Positions 40,855 through 47,129 of a stretch of 47,129 nt of DNA are shown here, one piece after another. The notes below the pieces were generated by a model. The model had not been told where the DNA came from, searched no databases, and worked only from the letters and a program-made list of their open reading frames with translations. Location of the stretch: assembly GCA_030040725.1 (NCBI GenBank), contig JASHTD010000467.1, positions 1 to 47,129 of the forward strand, read 5' to 3'. A program made the position numbers and the translations under genes. Each line of letters opens with the position of its first letter. Position 1 is the stretch's first letter. The DNA is from Candidatus Sulfotelmatobacter sp. (GTDB lineage Bacteria; Acidobacteriota; Terriglobia; Terriglobales; Acidobacteriaceae).

Positions 40855-41643
40855 ATGACCACTGCAGATGAAAGGTTCTATCGTGCCCGTGTCGTTCAAC
40901 GAGTCGACGTCGCGCCGGATCTGTGGACGTTTCGCATCCAACCGGGGGGACATTTCGATTTCACTCCCGGCCAATTTGCCACGCTCGGACTGGAAATCAA
41001 CGGCAAGCGTATCGAGCGCCCGTATTCTATGGTTTCGGCACCCTCAGAGGATGGGGTGGAGTTCTTCCTCGAACTGGTTCCCCAAGGAATGCTCACTCCC
41101 CGGCTTTACAAGTTGCAACCGGGTGATGAACTGCTCATGCGGAAAATTGCCAAGGGAAAATTCACCTTGCAAACGGGCGACAGCCGCATGAATCATCTGC
41201 TGGTTTCGACGGTTACGGGTGTCGCGCCGTTCGTCAGTATGATTCGAACTCTCGCCAAAGAGTGGCGCGAGGGCCGCTTCGACGGTGCTCACCGGATTTT
41301 TCTGCTCAATGGGGCGAGCCGTCCCTGGGAGTTCGGCTACAAGGATGAGTTAACACGTCTATCGGAAGAGATGCCGTGGCTGCAATATGTTCCCACGATC
41401 AGCCGTCCATGGGATCACGCTGAGTGGCAGGGCGAAATCGGCCGGGCCGACGACATCCTCCGCAAATATGCCGATCAATGGGGGCTCAATCCCGAGAACA
41501 CTCACGCTTATCTCTGCGGGCATCCCGAGATGATTGAAAACAGCAAAGCCATCCTGAAACGGCGGGGCTTCGTCGAGAAAGGAGCGATCAAGGAAGAAAC
41601 ATATTGGCTTCTGCCGAGGCACGAGCGGTCGGCTGCCGCCTGA
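40855..41643 (+). CDS. Ferredoxin-NADP reductase family flavoprotein
   Basis: A 262-residue cytosolic protein. The FAD-binding beta-barrel shows PGQFATLGL and RPYSMVSAP, and the NAD(P) domain shows STVTGVAPFVSMIRTLA and YLCGHPEMI with IFLLNGASRPWEFGY between. This is the plant-type FNR/oxygenase-reductase fold, closest in motif order to bacterial Fpr. It moves electrons between NADPH and ferredoxin or flavodoxin. It lacks a [2Fe-2S] domain of its own, so it needs a separate carrier. There is no clear ribosome site before the ATG. The next gene on the other strand converges on it after 12 bases. No ferredoxin gene is in the window. Confidence 0.92.
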   Translation: MTTADERFYRARVVQRVDVAPDLWTFRIQPGGHFDFTPGQFATLGLEINGKRIERPYSMVSAPSEDGVEFFLELVPQGMLTPRLYKLQPGDELLMRKIAKGKFTLQTGDSRMNHLLVSTVTGVAPFVSMIRTLAKEWREGRFDGAHRIFLLNGASRPWEFGYKDELTRLSEEMPWLQYVPTISRPWDHAEWQGEIGRADDILRKYADQWGLNPENTHAYLCGHPEMIENSKAILKRRGFVEKGAIKEETYWLLPRHERSAAA

Positions 41644-41655
41644 AACGGCAAGTGT

Positions 41656-42150
41656 TCAACTGCCGATTTTTGAACTGCGGCGTTCGAGCAAAAGCACATC
41701 TCTCCATTCGTTCTTCAGTTTTCCAAGCCGGTTCCTCACTCCAACCCTCCTGAAGCCGCACGATTCGTGCAAGGCAACGCTGGCAGTATTTTCAGGGAAA
41801 ATTCCTGCCTGCAGCGTCCAGACTCCATTTGCTTCTGATTCCTTAATCAATGTCTGTAAAAGCGCTTTGCCGACGCCGTGTCCGCGGGTCGTAGCGGCTA
41901 CGTAAACGGAAACTTCTGCAACACCGGAATAGGCTTGGCGAGTGGAAACAGAACTGAGTGCGGCCCAGCCCAGAATCTCATTTGCGTTAGTTGCGACAAG
42001 GCGGCAGTTCAACCGGTGGCTGCCATCCCATTTCTGCCAGTCCGGAAGTTCAGTCTCGAACGTGGCGTAGCCGGTGGCGATACCTTCGCCATAAATCCTT
42101 CTAACTGCAGGCCAGTCCTCCGCAATCATCGTTCTGATTTCGAATCGCAT
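41656..42150 (-). CDS. GNAT-family N-acetyltransferase (PAT/MnaT-like)
   Basis: A 164-residue GNAT enzyme. The N-terminus RTMIAEDWPAVRRIYGEGIATGYATFE is typical of the phosphinothricin-acetyltransferase-like branch, which also includes methionine sulfone/sulfoximine acetyltransferases. The acetyl-CoA site is TTRGHGVGKALLQTLI, an R/Q-x-x-G-x-G/A loop. Members acetylate the amino group of small molecules, often toxic amino-acid analogues. It is the third gene of the TetR-cupin-GNAT operon, 8 bases after the cupin stop. Substrate is unknown. Confidence 0.88.
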   Translation of the reverse strand: MRFEIRTMIAEDWPAVRRIYGEGIATGYATFETELPDWQKWDGSHRLNCRLVATNANEILGWAALSSVSTRQAYSGVAEVSVYVAATTRGHGVGKALLQTLIKESEANGVWTLQAGIFPENTASVALHESCGFRRVGVRNRLGKLKNEWRDVLLLERRSSKIGS

Positions 42151-42158
42151 GAGCCGGA

Positions 42159-42482
42159 TCAGGTTTCAGCGGGTGCGAAGAAGACCAGCACGGCCAGTTC
42201 TTCCGTGATGTCGTAGAAACGGTGGCCGACATGCGCGGCCACAAAAATCACGCTGCCTGCTGAGACCTCCTTATCCTCCGTTCCGGCTTTGTGACGGGCG
42301 CGGCCGCGGATCACGTAATAGATTTCATCCTCCCGGTGCGGCTTCTGGTGATCGGTGGCGCCTGCCGGCAGAACATACAATCCCGCGCTCATTGCGGCCA
42401 CGCGAAAAAACTCGCGGTACGGCCTGCCGCTCTCGGAGCGCTGCGCTTCGATTTCTGCGAGATCGCTGAAGAACGTCTTCAC
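42159..42482 (-). CDS. Small single-domain cupin protein
   Basis: A 107-residue cupin. The metal site is split between HQKPHREDEIYYVIRGRARH (motif 1, with His, His, Glu pattern) and VSAGSVIFVAAHVGHRFYDI (motif 2 with His). The GTG start at 42482 overlaps the TetR stop in a GTGA arrangement with GGAGG 9 bases upstream, a sign of translational coupling. A longer in-frame frame begins at 42563 but runs inside the TetR gene. Cupins of this size can bind small molecules or be dioxygenases; neither can be told apart here. Confidence 0.8.
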   Translation of the reverse strand: MKTFFSDLAEIEAQRSESGRPYREFFRVAAMSAGLYVLPAGATDHQKPHREDEIYYVIRGRARHKAGTEDKEVSAGSVIFVAAHVGHRFYDITEELAVLVFFAPAET

Positions 42483-43102
42483 GCGAAGAAACCTCCGAAA
42501 ACCAACTCGGTGAACTGCGGGATCAGATTCTGCGCCTGCAAGTCGCCCTCCGGCTTGTACCACTGATAAATCCAGTTGATCATTCCGAGCAGCGCGAAGG
42601 CTGCGGCGCGCGGGCTCACTTTGGCTTTAGCAGCATCTGCGCTGCCATTTCCACGCGGTTTCTGAGTGCGGATTTTCTGTTGCACTTCCGCGATCAGCTT
42701 TTCGAGGAAATGCACATACTCCTTCTTGCGGGCGTTGATTCGCTTGCGCAACGACGGCGGCAGGGGATGATTCTCATGCAGCATCACCGTGATTTCGCGA
42801 TCGCGCGGGCTGAGCACAACTTCAATGTGCAGACGGATCAATGTGCGCAGTCGCTCTTCGGGATCCGCGATGCCCTGCAGCGGATTCAGCACGCGCTCCT
42901 GGGTGATTTCCATGGCATGATTCATGATCTCGAAGAGGATTTCATCCTTGCTCTGAAAGTGATGGTAGAGACCGCCCTTGCTCAACTTCAGCGCAGCCGC
43001 TACATCGTTCATGGAAGTTGCATCGTATCCGCGTTGCTGGAAAAGGCGGGCAGAGGTGCGCAGAATCTCCTGCTTGGGATCGGCTGCGGTATCGCGAGGC
43101 AT
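42479..43102 (-). CDS. TetR-family transcriptional regulator
   Basis: A 207-residue regulator. Residues about 10-55 hold the TetR helix-turn-helix (EILRTSARLFQQRGYDATSMNDVAAALKLSKGGLYHHFQSKDEILF). The ligand domain (INWIYQWYKPEG near the end) resembles KstR2/FadR-like regulators that respond to acyl-CoA thioesters. It is first in the TetR-cupin-GNAT operon and divergent from the cyclopropane-fatty-acid synthase gene, so a lipid-linked effector is plausible. I see no perfect operator palindrome near its start; the AGGCGA/TCGCCT dyad is nearer the synthase gene. Confidence 0.9.
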   Translation of the reverse strand: MPRDTAADPKQEILRTSARLFQQRGYDATSMNDVAAALKLSKGGLYHHFQSKDEILFEIMNHAMEITQERVLNPLQGIADPEERLRTLIRLHIEVVLSPRDREITVMLHENHPLPPSLRKRINARKKEYVHFLEKLIAEVQQKIRTQKPRGNGSADAAKAKVSPRAAAFALLGMINWIYQWYKPEGDLQAQNLIPQFTELVFGGFFA

Positions 43103-43220
43103 CGGCTGACATGGTAAACAGTTGCGGCGGGAATGCCAATACGCAGCGTAGCCTGTATCGGCGGAGCCGGAGGGTAATATTTCGAAGTAACCACTTTAGG
43201 GCGAGTTGAATCTAACAAAT

Positions 43221-43235
43221 AGGCGAAGATCGCCT
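43221..43235. promoter_or_regulatory. Inverted repeat upstream of the cfa gene
   Basis: AGGCGA (43221-43226), AGA, TCGCCT (43230-43235) is a perfect 6-bp dyad 18 bases before the synthase ATG, in the 150-base divergent gap with the TetR gene. It could be an operator for the TetR-family protein or a 5' hairpin in the cfa message. Confidence 0.35.
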
Positions 43236-43252
43236 TTACTGCACGGTACGTT

Positions 43253-44545
43253 ATGGCGGCACGAACGTGGAGAGCACAGCAAGAATCTGCGCAGAGAGTT
43301 CTGCGGTTTCTGCAATCATTCCTTTCTGATTTTCATCCCCGGGACTTTGCCTTCGAGTTGTGGGATGGAACTCGCTGGCCTGCGGAGCGCAACGCATTCC
43401 CGCGATTCACCTGGAAAATCAATAATCCTGAGGGGCTGAAGAAGGCCATCTTCTCCGCCAACCGGCAAGTTGCGCTGGCGGAAGCTTACTCCTATGGCGA
43501 CTTCGATATCGAAGGGGACATGGAGGGAGTTTTCGGCCTCGCGGAATATATCATCGATCACAAATGGACCAAAGCGGAGAAACTTCGCTTGATGGGCATG
43601 GCGCTGACTCTGCCGTCAGGGCATTCTCACACGCCGGAGCGCCCGCCGGTGCGACTCCAGGGAGACCTGCACTCCCGGCAGCGCGACCGGCAGGCTGTCA
43701 GCTATCACTATGACGTTTCCAACGATTTTTATGCCCTGTGGCTGGATCGCAATATGCAATATTCTTCTGCGTATTTCGAGCAGGCCGGGGATGACATCGC
43801 CGATTCTGATATTGACGAAGCGCAGCAGAAAAAGCTCGCTTCTATCTGCCGCAAGCTGCAACTCAAGCCCGGCGAGAGGTTGCTCGATATTGGTTGCGGT
43901 TGGGGTGGATTGATCTGCTTTGCCGTGCGGGAGTTCGGCGTAAGTGCACTGGGCATCACCCTAAGCCGGCAGCAGCTAAAGGGCGCAGAGGACAGAATCC
44001 GGAATGAGGGCCTCGCTGATCGCTGCCAGGTTCGTTTGCTGGATTATCGCGATCTCGACGCAGCAGCGGGATTCGACAAGATCGTGAGCATCGGAATGGT
44101 GGAACACGTTGGCGAACGCAATCTGCCGAACTACTTCCGTCAGGCTTATCGCCTGCTGCGGCCCAACGGGCTCTTCCTGAACTCGGGGATTGCGCGCGCC
44201 GGGAACCGTCCGGCCGACGACATGCCGTCGTTTACCGACCTCTATATCTTCCCCGATGGTGAACTGGTTCCCATCTCAAACTTGCTGGCACATGCCGAAA
44301 GTGTGGGTTTCGAGGTCGAGCACGTAGAGAATCTGCGCGAGCATTACCGCCGGACGCTGCTGCAGTGGCTGCGGCGCCTGGAGGCGCAGCAAGAAGCCGC
44401 GAAAAAGCTGGTCGGTGAACTCAAATATCGCATGTGGCGCTTGTACCTGGCTGGATCGGCTTACTACTTTCAGGAAGCGAAGCTTGATCTCTACCACTCG
44501 CTATTTCTTAAGACCGCGCCGGGATCGGCTGCAATCTCTGCCTGA
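43253..44545 (+). CDS. cfa: Cyclopropane-fatty-acyl-phospholipid synthase
   Basis: A 430-residue SAM-dependent methyltransferase. The N-terminal lipid-binding region (about 1-120) contains the EAYSYGDFDIEGDMEGVF segment. The catalytic domain starts at SYHYDVSNDFYALWLDRNMQYSSAYF, followed by the SAM motif LLDIGCGWGGL and MVEHVGERNLPNYF. It adds a methylene bridge from SAM across a cis double bond of phospholipid acyl chains. It is longer than the E. coli enzyme (382 residues). It has no good ribosome site before the ATG. The TetR-family gene is divergent. Closely related enzymes methylate mycolic or other acids, so product identity is inferred. Confidence 0.9.
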   Translation: MAARTWRAQQESAQRVLRFLQSFLSDFHPRDFAFELWDGTRWPAERNAFPRFTWKINNPEGLKKAIFSANRQVALAEAYSYGDFDIEGDMEGVFGLAEYIIDHKWTKAEKLRLMGMALTLPSGHSHTPERPPVRLQGDLHSRQRDRQAVSYHYDVSNDFYALWLDRNMQYSSAYFEQAGDDIADSDIDEAQQKKLASICRKLQLKPGERLLDIGCGWGGLICFAVREFGVSALGITLSRQQLKGAEDRIRNEGLADRCQVRLLDYRDLDAAAGFDKIVSIGMVEHVGERNLPNYFRQAYRLLRPNGLFLNSGIARAGNRPADDMPSFTDLYIFPDGELVPISNLLAHAESVGFEVEHVENLREHYRRTLLQWLRRLEAQQEAAKKLVGELKYRMWRLYLAGSAYYFQEAKLDLYHSLFLKTAPGSAAISA

Positions 44546-44635
44546 ATTGGATTGTGGGAACTAGCGAACGGACGCAGCCTCGATTCGCCCCTCCAACAGC
44601 GCTCGCTTGGCAATTAGCGGTTGTCGTCCGGGGCC

Positions 44636-45580
44636 TTACGCCCCAGTGTGAGCAGATCGGTGCGCAGAATCGCGACTGGCCGCTTTCGCTGCCAGCTCGT
44701 TGAGTGCGGGCACCGAATCCGGAGAAATCAGTTTCCGCTCGGGCGGTTGAGAGCCCGTCCGAATCGCTTCGGTCAGCATCTCGATGCCGAGATCGGCATT
44801 CGGGCGGATATAAATAGTTGCGGTCAAAAGCCCGCTTCGAATCCATGACTGGCCAGTCTTGGGTAGGCCATCGCAGCCGGTAAAGGGAATCTTGAGCCAG
44901 CGATCGCGATCGGTGCCGGCGATTTCGGCAAAAGCCTTTCTCGCGCCCGCAGCCATGCTGTCGTCTTGCGCTCCCACCAGGTCGATTGGAGTTTTCTGGG
45001 AAGTGCTCAATCGCAGCCAGGAACTCACGGCACGATAGGCGCTTTCTTCAGTCCAGTTGCCTCGCAAGGTCTTGACCTGAATGCTGGAGGGCTTTGTCCG
45101 CAGCATTCCCGCGGTACGTTCTTTGGCCGCCAGACTGTTCGCCGGACCTTCAATGTATAAAATCGATCCACCTTTCGGCAGCAGCGCGGCAAATTGTTTG
45201 CCCTGAATCTGCCCGACTTCCCCGTGATCGGAACTGATGGAGAAAACCGGCACGTGGCAGTTCTGGCGCAACTTGGCGAGATAGTCGGCGTCGTGGTTCA
45301 GTACAACCCAACCGATATCGGCGGTGACTGCGGCGCGCGCCACCTGCGGAAACGCGGTTCCACCCGCCGGCTCAAACACGATTGCATCTGGGCGGCTCTC
45401 AGCACCGCCTTGAATATAGTGCAGGAGTTGCTGGCTTTGCGTGACCGCATCGTTATTGGCGTGAACGATCTTGAGGTCGACTCCCAAATGGCGTGCCGTT
45501 TTTTCGGCCGCCGTTGCCTGTTCCTGTTGGTAGTCGTTGTCGTCGTTGGTCAATGAGAGGAGGAAGTTAAGCTTTTTCAT
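44636..45580 (-). CDS. Sugar-binding-protein-fold protein without signal peptide
   Basis: A 314-residue type I periplasmic-binding-protein (Peripla_BP_4) fold, the family of ABC sugar-binding proteins such as ribose- and xylose-binding protein. Visible core: LNFLLSLTNDDNDYQQEQATAAEKTA, DAIVFEPAGG, WVVLNHDA, VGQIQGKQFAALLPKGGSILYIEGP, VGAQDDSMAAGARKAF, PFTGCDGLPKTGQSWIRSGLLTATIY. No signal peptide or lipobox is present and no upstream in-frame start adds one, so the protein should be cytosolic. It is the third gene of a DeoR-PfkB group, with no ABC transporter in the window. I infer a cytosolic sugar sensor or sequestration protein. The start codon abuts a long hairpin. Confidence 0.78.
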   Translation of the reverse strand: MKKLNFLLSLTNDDNDYQQEQATAAEKTARHLGVDLKIVHANNDAVTQSQQLLHYIQGGAESRPDAIVFEPAGGTAFPQVARAAVTADIGWVVLNHDADYLAKLRQNCHVPVFSISSDHGEVGQIQGKQFAALLPKGGSILYIEGPANSLAAKERTAGMLRTKPSSIQVKTLRGNWTEESAYRAVSSWLRLSTSQKTPIDLVGAQDDSMAAGARKAFAEIAGTDRDRWLKIPFTGCDGLPKTGQSWIRSGLLTATIYIRPNADLGIEMLTEAIRTGSQPPERKLISPDSVPALNELAAKAASRDSAHRSAHTGA

Positions 45581-45619
45581 GGGTTCCCGATTCTGATCAT
45601 ATTTCAGATCGGGAAACCC
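45581..45619 (-). promoter_or_regulatory. Long hairpin directly against the start codon of the sugar-binding-fold gene
   Basis: On the minus strand three 5-bp stem blocks (GGGTT/AACCC, TCGGG/CCCGA, TCTGA/TCAGA, with two opposed single-base bulges) form a 15-bp hairpin with a 7-base loop. It ends at the base before the ATG, and the only ribosome-site-like GGGA is inside its 3' arm. Translation control, or a dyad operator for the DeoR-family protein, are the options. Confidence 0.5.
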
Positions 45620-45740
45620 CGAAGGTAACGAGAGTAACGATCATAGAGACATGGCGGCGCAAGAATTTACGAAAGTTGACAGGAGAGCTGAAGCCCGAAT
45701 TCACTGATGTGGCACAGATAACGATTGTTCATCCTCAAGA

Positions 45741-46673
45741 TTACGAATGCTCTCGAAAAAACTGCTCGCGGCGTCTTGTGTCACGAAAAGCCTCAGTCCC
45801 TCCTGGTTGTGTGGTAGAAAACGCACCGGCGAGGTTGCCGGCGTGAAGGCACGCCGTTAGGTCGGCCCCTCGCACAAAATTGTGAAGAAAGCCCGCATCA
45901 AAGCTGTCTCCCGCACCAACCGGATCGACCGCTTCAACTTTGATTGCCGGACTGGTGAATCGTTCCTTCCCGCGCTGCGCAGCGGCGCCTTGGCGGCCCA
46001 TCTTCACCACGACAAGCGGCACCAGATCCGCCAGCTTGCGGATTGCGGTTTCAAGATCGTCCACTTCCGCCGCTTTTTGCGCCTCCCGCTCATTCGGCAA
46101 AAAAACGTCGACGTAACGCAGCGCCTCACGCAGCCCGCCTTCCCAGGTGTCATCCGGATCGTCATTTGTATCGAGCGAAGTGGTCAGGCCCGCTTCTTTC
46201 ATTTTTCGAAACAGCTCCGGAATTCTCGGCCGAAGCGCACGCTGCAAATAAAAAGAAGAAACATGGAAGTGACGGGAATTGCCCAGATAACTGAAATCGA
46301 GATCCTCCCAGGTCAATTCCGCAATTGTTCCCGAGTACGTCACCATGTTGCGCCATGCCGCGCGCTGCAAAACGACCGTCAGACCCGTCTTGATCGGGCC
46401 GGGCACGCGCCGCAACTGCGAGATATCGACGCCGATTTTCTGGAGCGGCAGCAGGGCGGAAGCGCCCAGATCGTCGTCGCCGATGCGTGATTGAAACCCG
46501 ACGCGGCTGCCCAATGCGGCAAGATTATGCGCGAGGATCGACGAAGATCCTCCCAGGGTGAGCATCATGCGATCGGCTAGCAGTTCACGCTCGGGAGGGA
46601 GCTCATCCGGCAGGCCATAGAGAATCAAGTCGAGATTCACTTCGCCGGCGATGGTGATGTCAAACTTGGGCAT
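45741..46673 (-). CDS. PfkB-family carbohydrate kinase
   Basis: A 310-residue ribokinase-fold kinase. The sugar-binding half shows GGSSSILAHNLAALGSRVGFQSRIGDDD. The C-terminal signature DPVGAGDSFDAGFLHN carries the catalytic base Asp256 and the anion hole GAGD. PfkB kinases phosphorylate a sugar hydroxyl with ATP. The N-terminal Asp/Gly pattern and size are consistent with ribokinase/fructokinase-like members; specificity is not readable. It sits between a DeoR-family regulator (48 bases upstream) and the sugar-binding-fold gene (160 bases downstream), so it probably phosphorylates the sugar that controls this operon. Confidence 0.93.
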   Translation of the reverse strand: MPKFDITIAGEVNLDLILYGLPDELPPERELLADRMMLTLGGSSSILAHNLAALGSRVGFQSRIGDDDLGASALLPLQKIGVDISQLRRVPGPIKTGLTVVLQRAAWRNMVTYSGTIAELTWEDLDFSYLGNSRHFHVSSFYLQRALRPRIPELFRKMKEAGLTTSLDTNDDPDDTWEGGLREALRYVDVFLPNEREAQKAAEVDDLETAIRKLADLVPLVVVKMGRQGAAAQRGKERFTSPAIKVEAVDPVGAGDSFDAGFLHNFVRGADLTACLHAGNLAGAFSTTQPGGTEAFRDTRRREQFFREHS

Positions 46674-46721
46674 TAAGGTTCCTGCAGATTTGCCGCTCGA
46701 GGCAGCAGGGAAGTAATCGAT

Positions 46722-47129
46722 TCAGGCAACCGTGATCTCGATCCCGGCCTGCTTCAAGGCGCGAAGGTCAGATTTCGAAATTCCGCGGTCGGTCACTACT
46801 TCATGCAAGGCAGAGGTCGGGGCAATCAGCGACAAGCTGCGCCGGCCGAACTTGCTGGCGTCGCAGACTGCAATCGTGCGCTTGGAAATCTCCACCATGA
46901 CGCGGTTTACTTTTGCTTCCAGAAGGTTCGGGGTACTCAATCCGTAGTGCACGTCGAAACCGTCGACTCCCAGAAACAACAGATCGGCGCTCAGCCGCCG
47001 CAAAGTCTCTTCCGCGATGGGCCCGACCAGCGAAAACGAATTCTTGCGCAAGGTTCCGCCGGTGAGAATCACTTCAACTGCCGTGCCATTTAACTCGGCA
47101 GCAATGTTCACCGCATTCGTCACAATGGT
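46722..47129 (-). CDS. DeoR-family transcriptional regulator, N-terminus outside window
   Basis: About 135 C-terminal residues are visible; the helix-turn-helix N-terminus lies beyond base 47129. The visible part is the sugar-phosphate-sensing domain: TIVTNAVNIAAEL, VILTGGTLRKNSFSLVGPIAEETL, LLFLGVDGFDVHYGLSTPN, VNRVMVEISKRTIAVCDASKFGR and VVTDRGISKSDLRAL. This matches DeoR/GlpR proteins, which respond to phosphosugars. It lies 48 bases upstream of the PfkB kinase on the same strand, so it probably regulates that operon, with the kinase product or substrate as the signal. Confidence 0.9.
   Translation of the reverse strand, partial: TIVTNAVNIAAELNGTAVEVILTGGTLRKNSFSLVGPIAEETLRRLSADLLFLGVDGFDVHYGLSTPNLLEAKVNRVMVEISKRTIAVCDASKFGRRSLSLIAPTSALHEVVTDRGISKSDLRALKQAGIEITVA

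Noticed and set aside
44629..44645. GGGGC/GCCCC hairpin as terminator between convergent genes
   Set aside because: It overlaps the stop codon region and lacks a T-run on either strand.
1..47129. CRISPR array, tRNA, rRNA, prophage or insertion sequence
   Set aside because: No regular repeat-spacer pattern, tRNA arms, transposase motifs or flanking inverted repeats with target duplications were seen.

Overview
The window looks like a stretch of chromosome from a soil Acidobacteriota, most likely class Terriglobia (the Acidobacteriales/Koribacter-like group). That placement is an inference. It rests on moderately high GC, two very long Oar-type TonB-dependent receptors with N-terminal carboxypeptidase-regulatory domains, many secreted Ig-like and Hydin-like lipoproteins, a DUF3300/DUF2950 pair, and several TTG/GTG starts. 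I see no rRNA, tRNA, CRISPR array, IS element or phage gene.

Layout. (1) 1-10129, minus strand: a carbohydrate locus. A LacI-family regulator sits upstream of a TonB receptor whose promoter carries two LacI-type operators. A secreted GH5 glycosidase, a DegT/DnrJ/EryC1/StrS aminotransferase, a Gfo/Idh/MocA oxidoreductase and a GH39-like glycosidase (cut by the window edge) follow. (2) 10130-12461: a 607-base gap, then an isolated kdpA with a promoter, a short coupled leader ORF and two mutually exclusive hairpins. kdpB and kdpC are absent. (3) 12621-22038, minus strand: envelope and periplasmic genes. These are a Big_2 lipoprotein with a C-terminal repeat I do not recognise, a small beta-barrel, an M48 metallopeptidase, a PQQ dehydrogenase-cytochrome c fusion and a Hydin-repeat lipoprotein. 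(4) 22214-27707, plus strand: PEP carboxylase, a PlsC-like acyltransferase and an alkyl-DHAP-synthase-like flavoprotein. The last two suggest ether-lipid synthesis. (5) 28039-32078, plus strand: DUF3300, DUF2950 and a PNGase A-family secreted protein, closed by a strong terminator. (6) 32155-36964: thioredoxin and a second TonB receptor, divergent from a Fur-family regulator across a repeated 25-bp site. (7) 37186-40666: a sigma factor and an anti-sigma factor with an Asp-box C-terminus, divergent from a beta-propeller protein. (8) 40855-44545: ferredoxin-NADP reductase, a TetR-cupin-GNAT operon and a divergent cyclopropane-fatty-acid synthase. (9) 44636-47129, minus strand: DeoR-family regulator (partial), PfkB sugar kinase and a substrate-binding-fold protein with no signal peptide, whose start codon abuts a long hairpin.

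The strongest leads are the acyltransferase/AGPS ether-lipid pair, the bacterial PNGase A homologue, the orphan kdpA with its leader, the Fur-type repeats between the divergent regulator and receptor, and the LacI-controlled glycan locus that contains an aminosugar-type enzyme pair.
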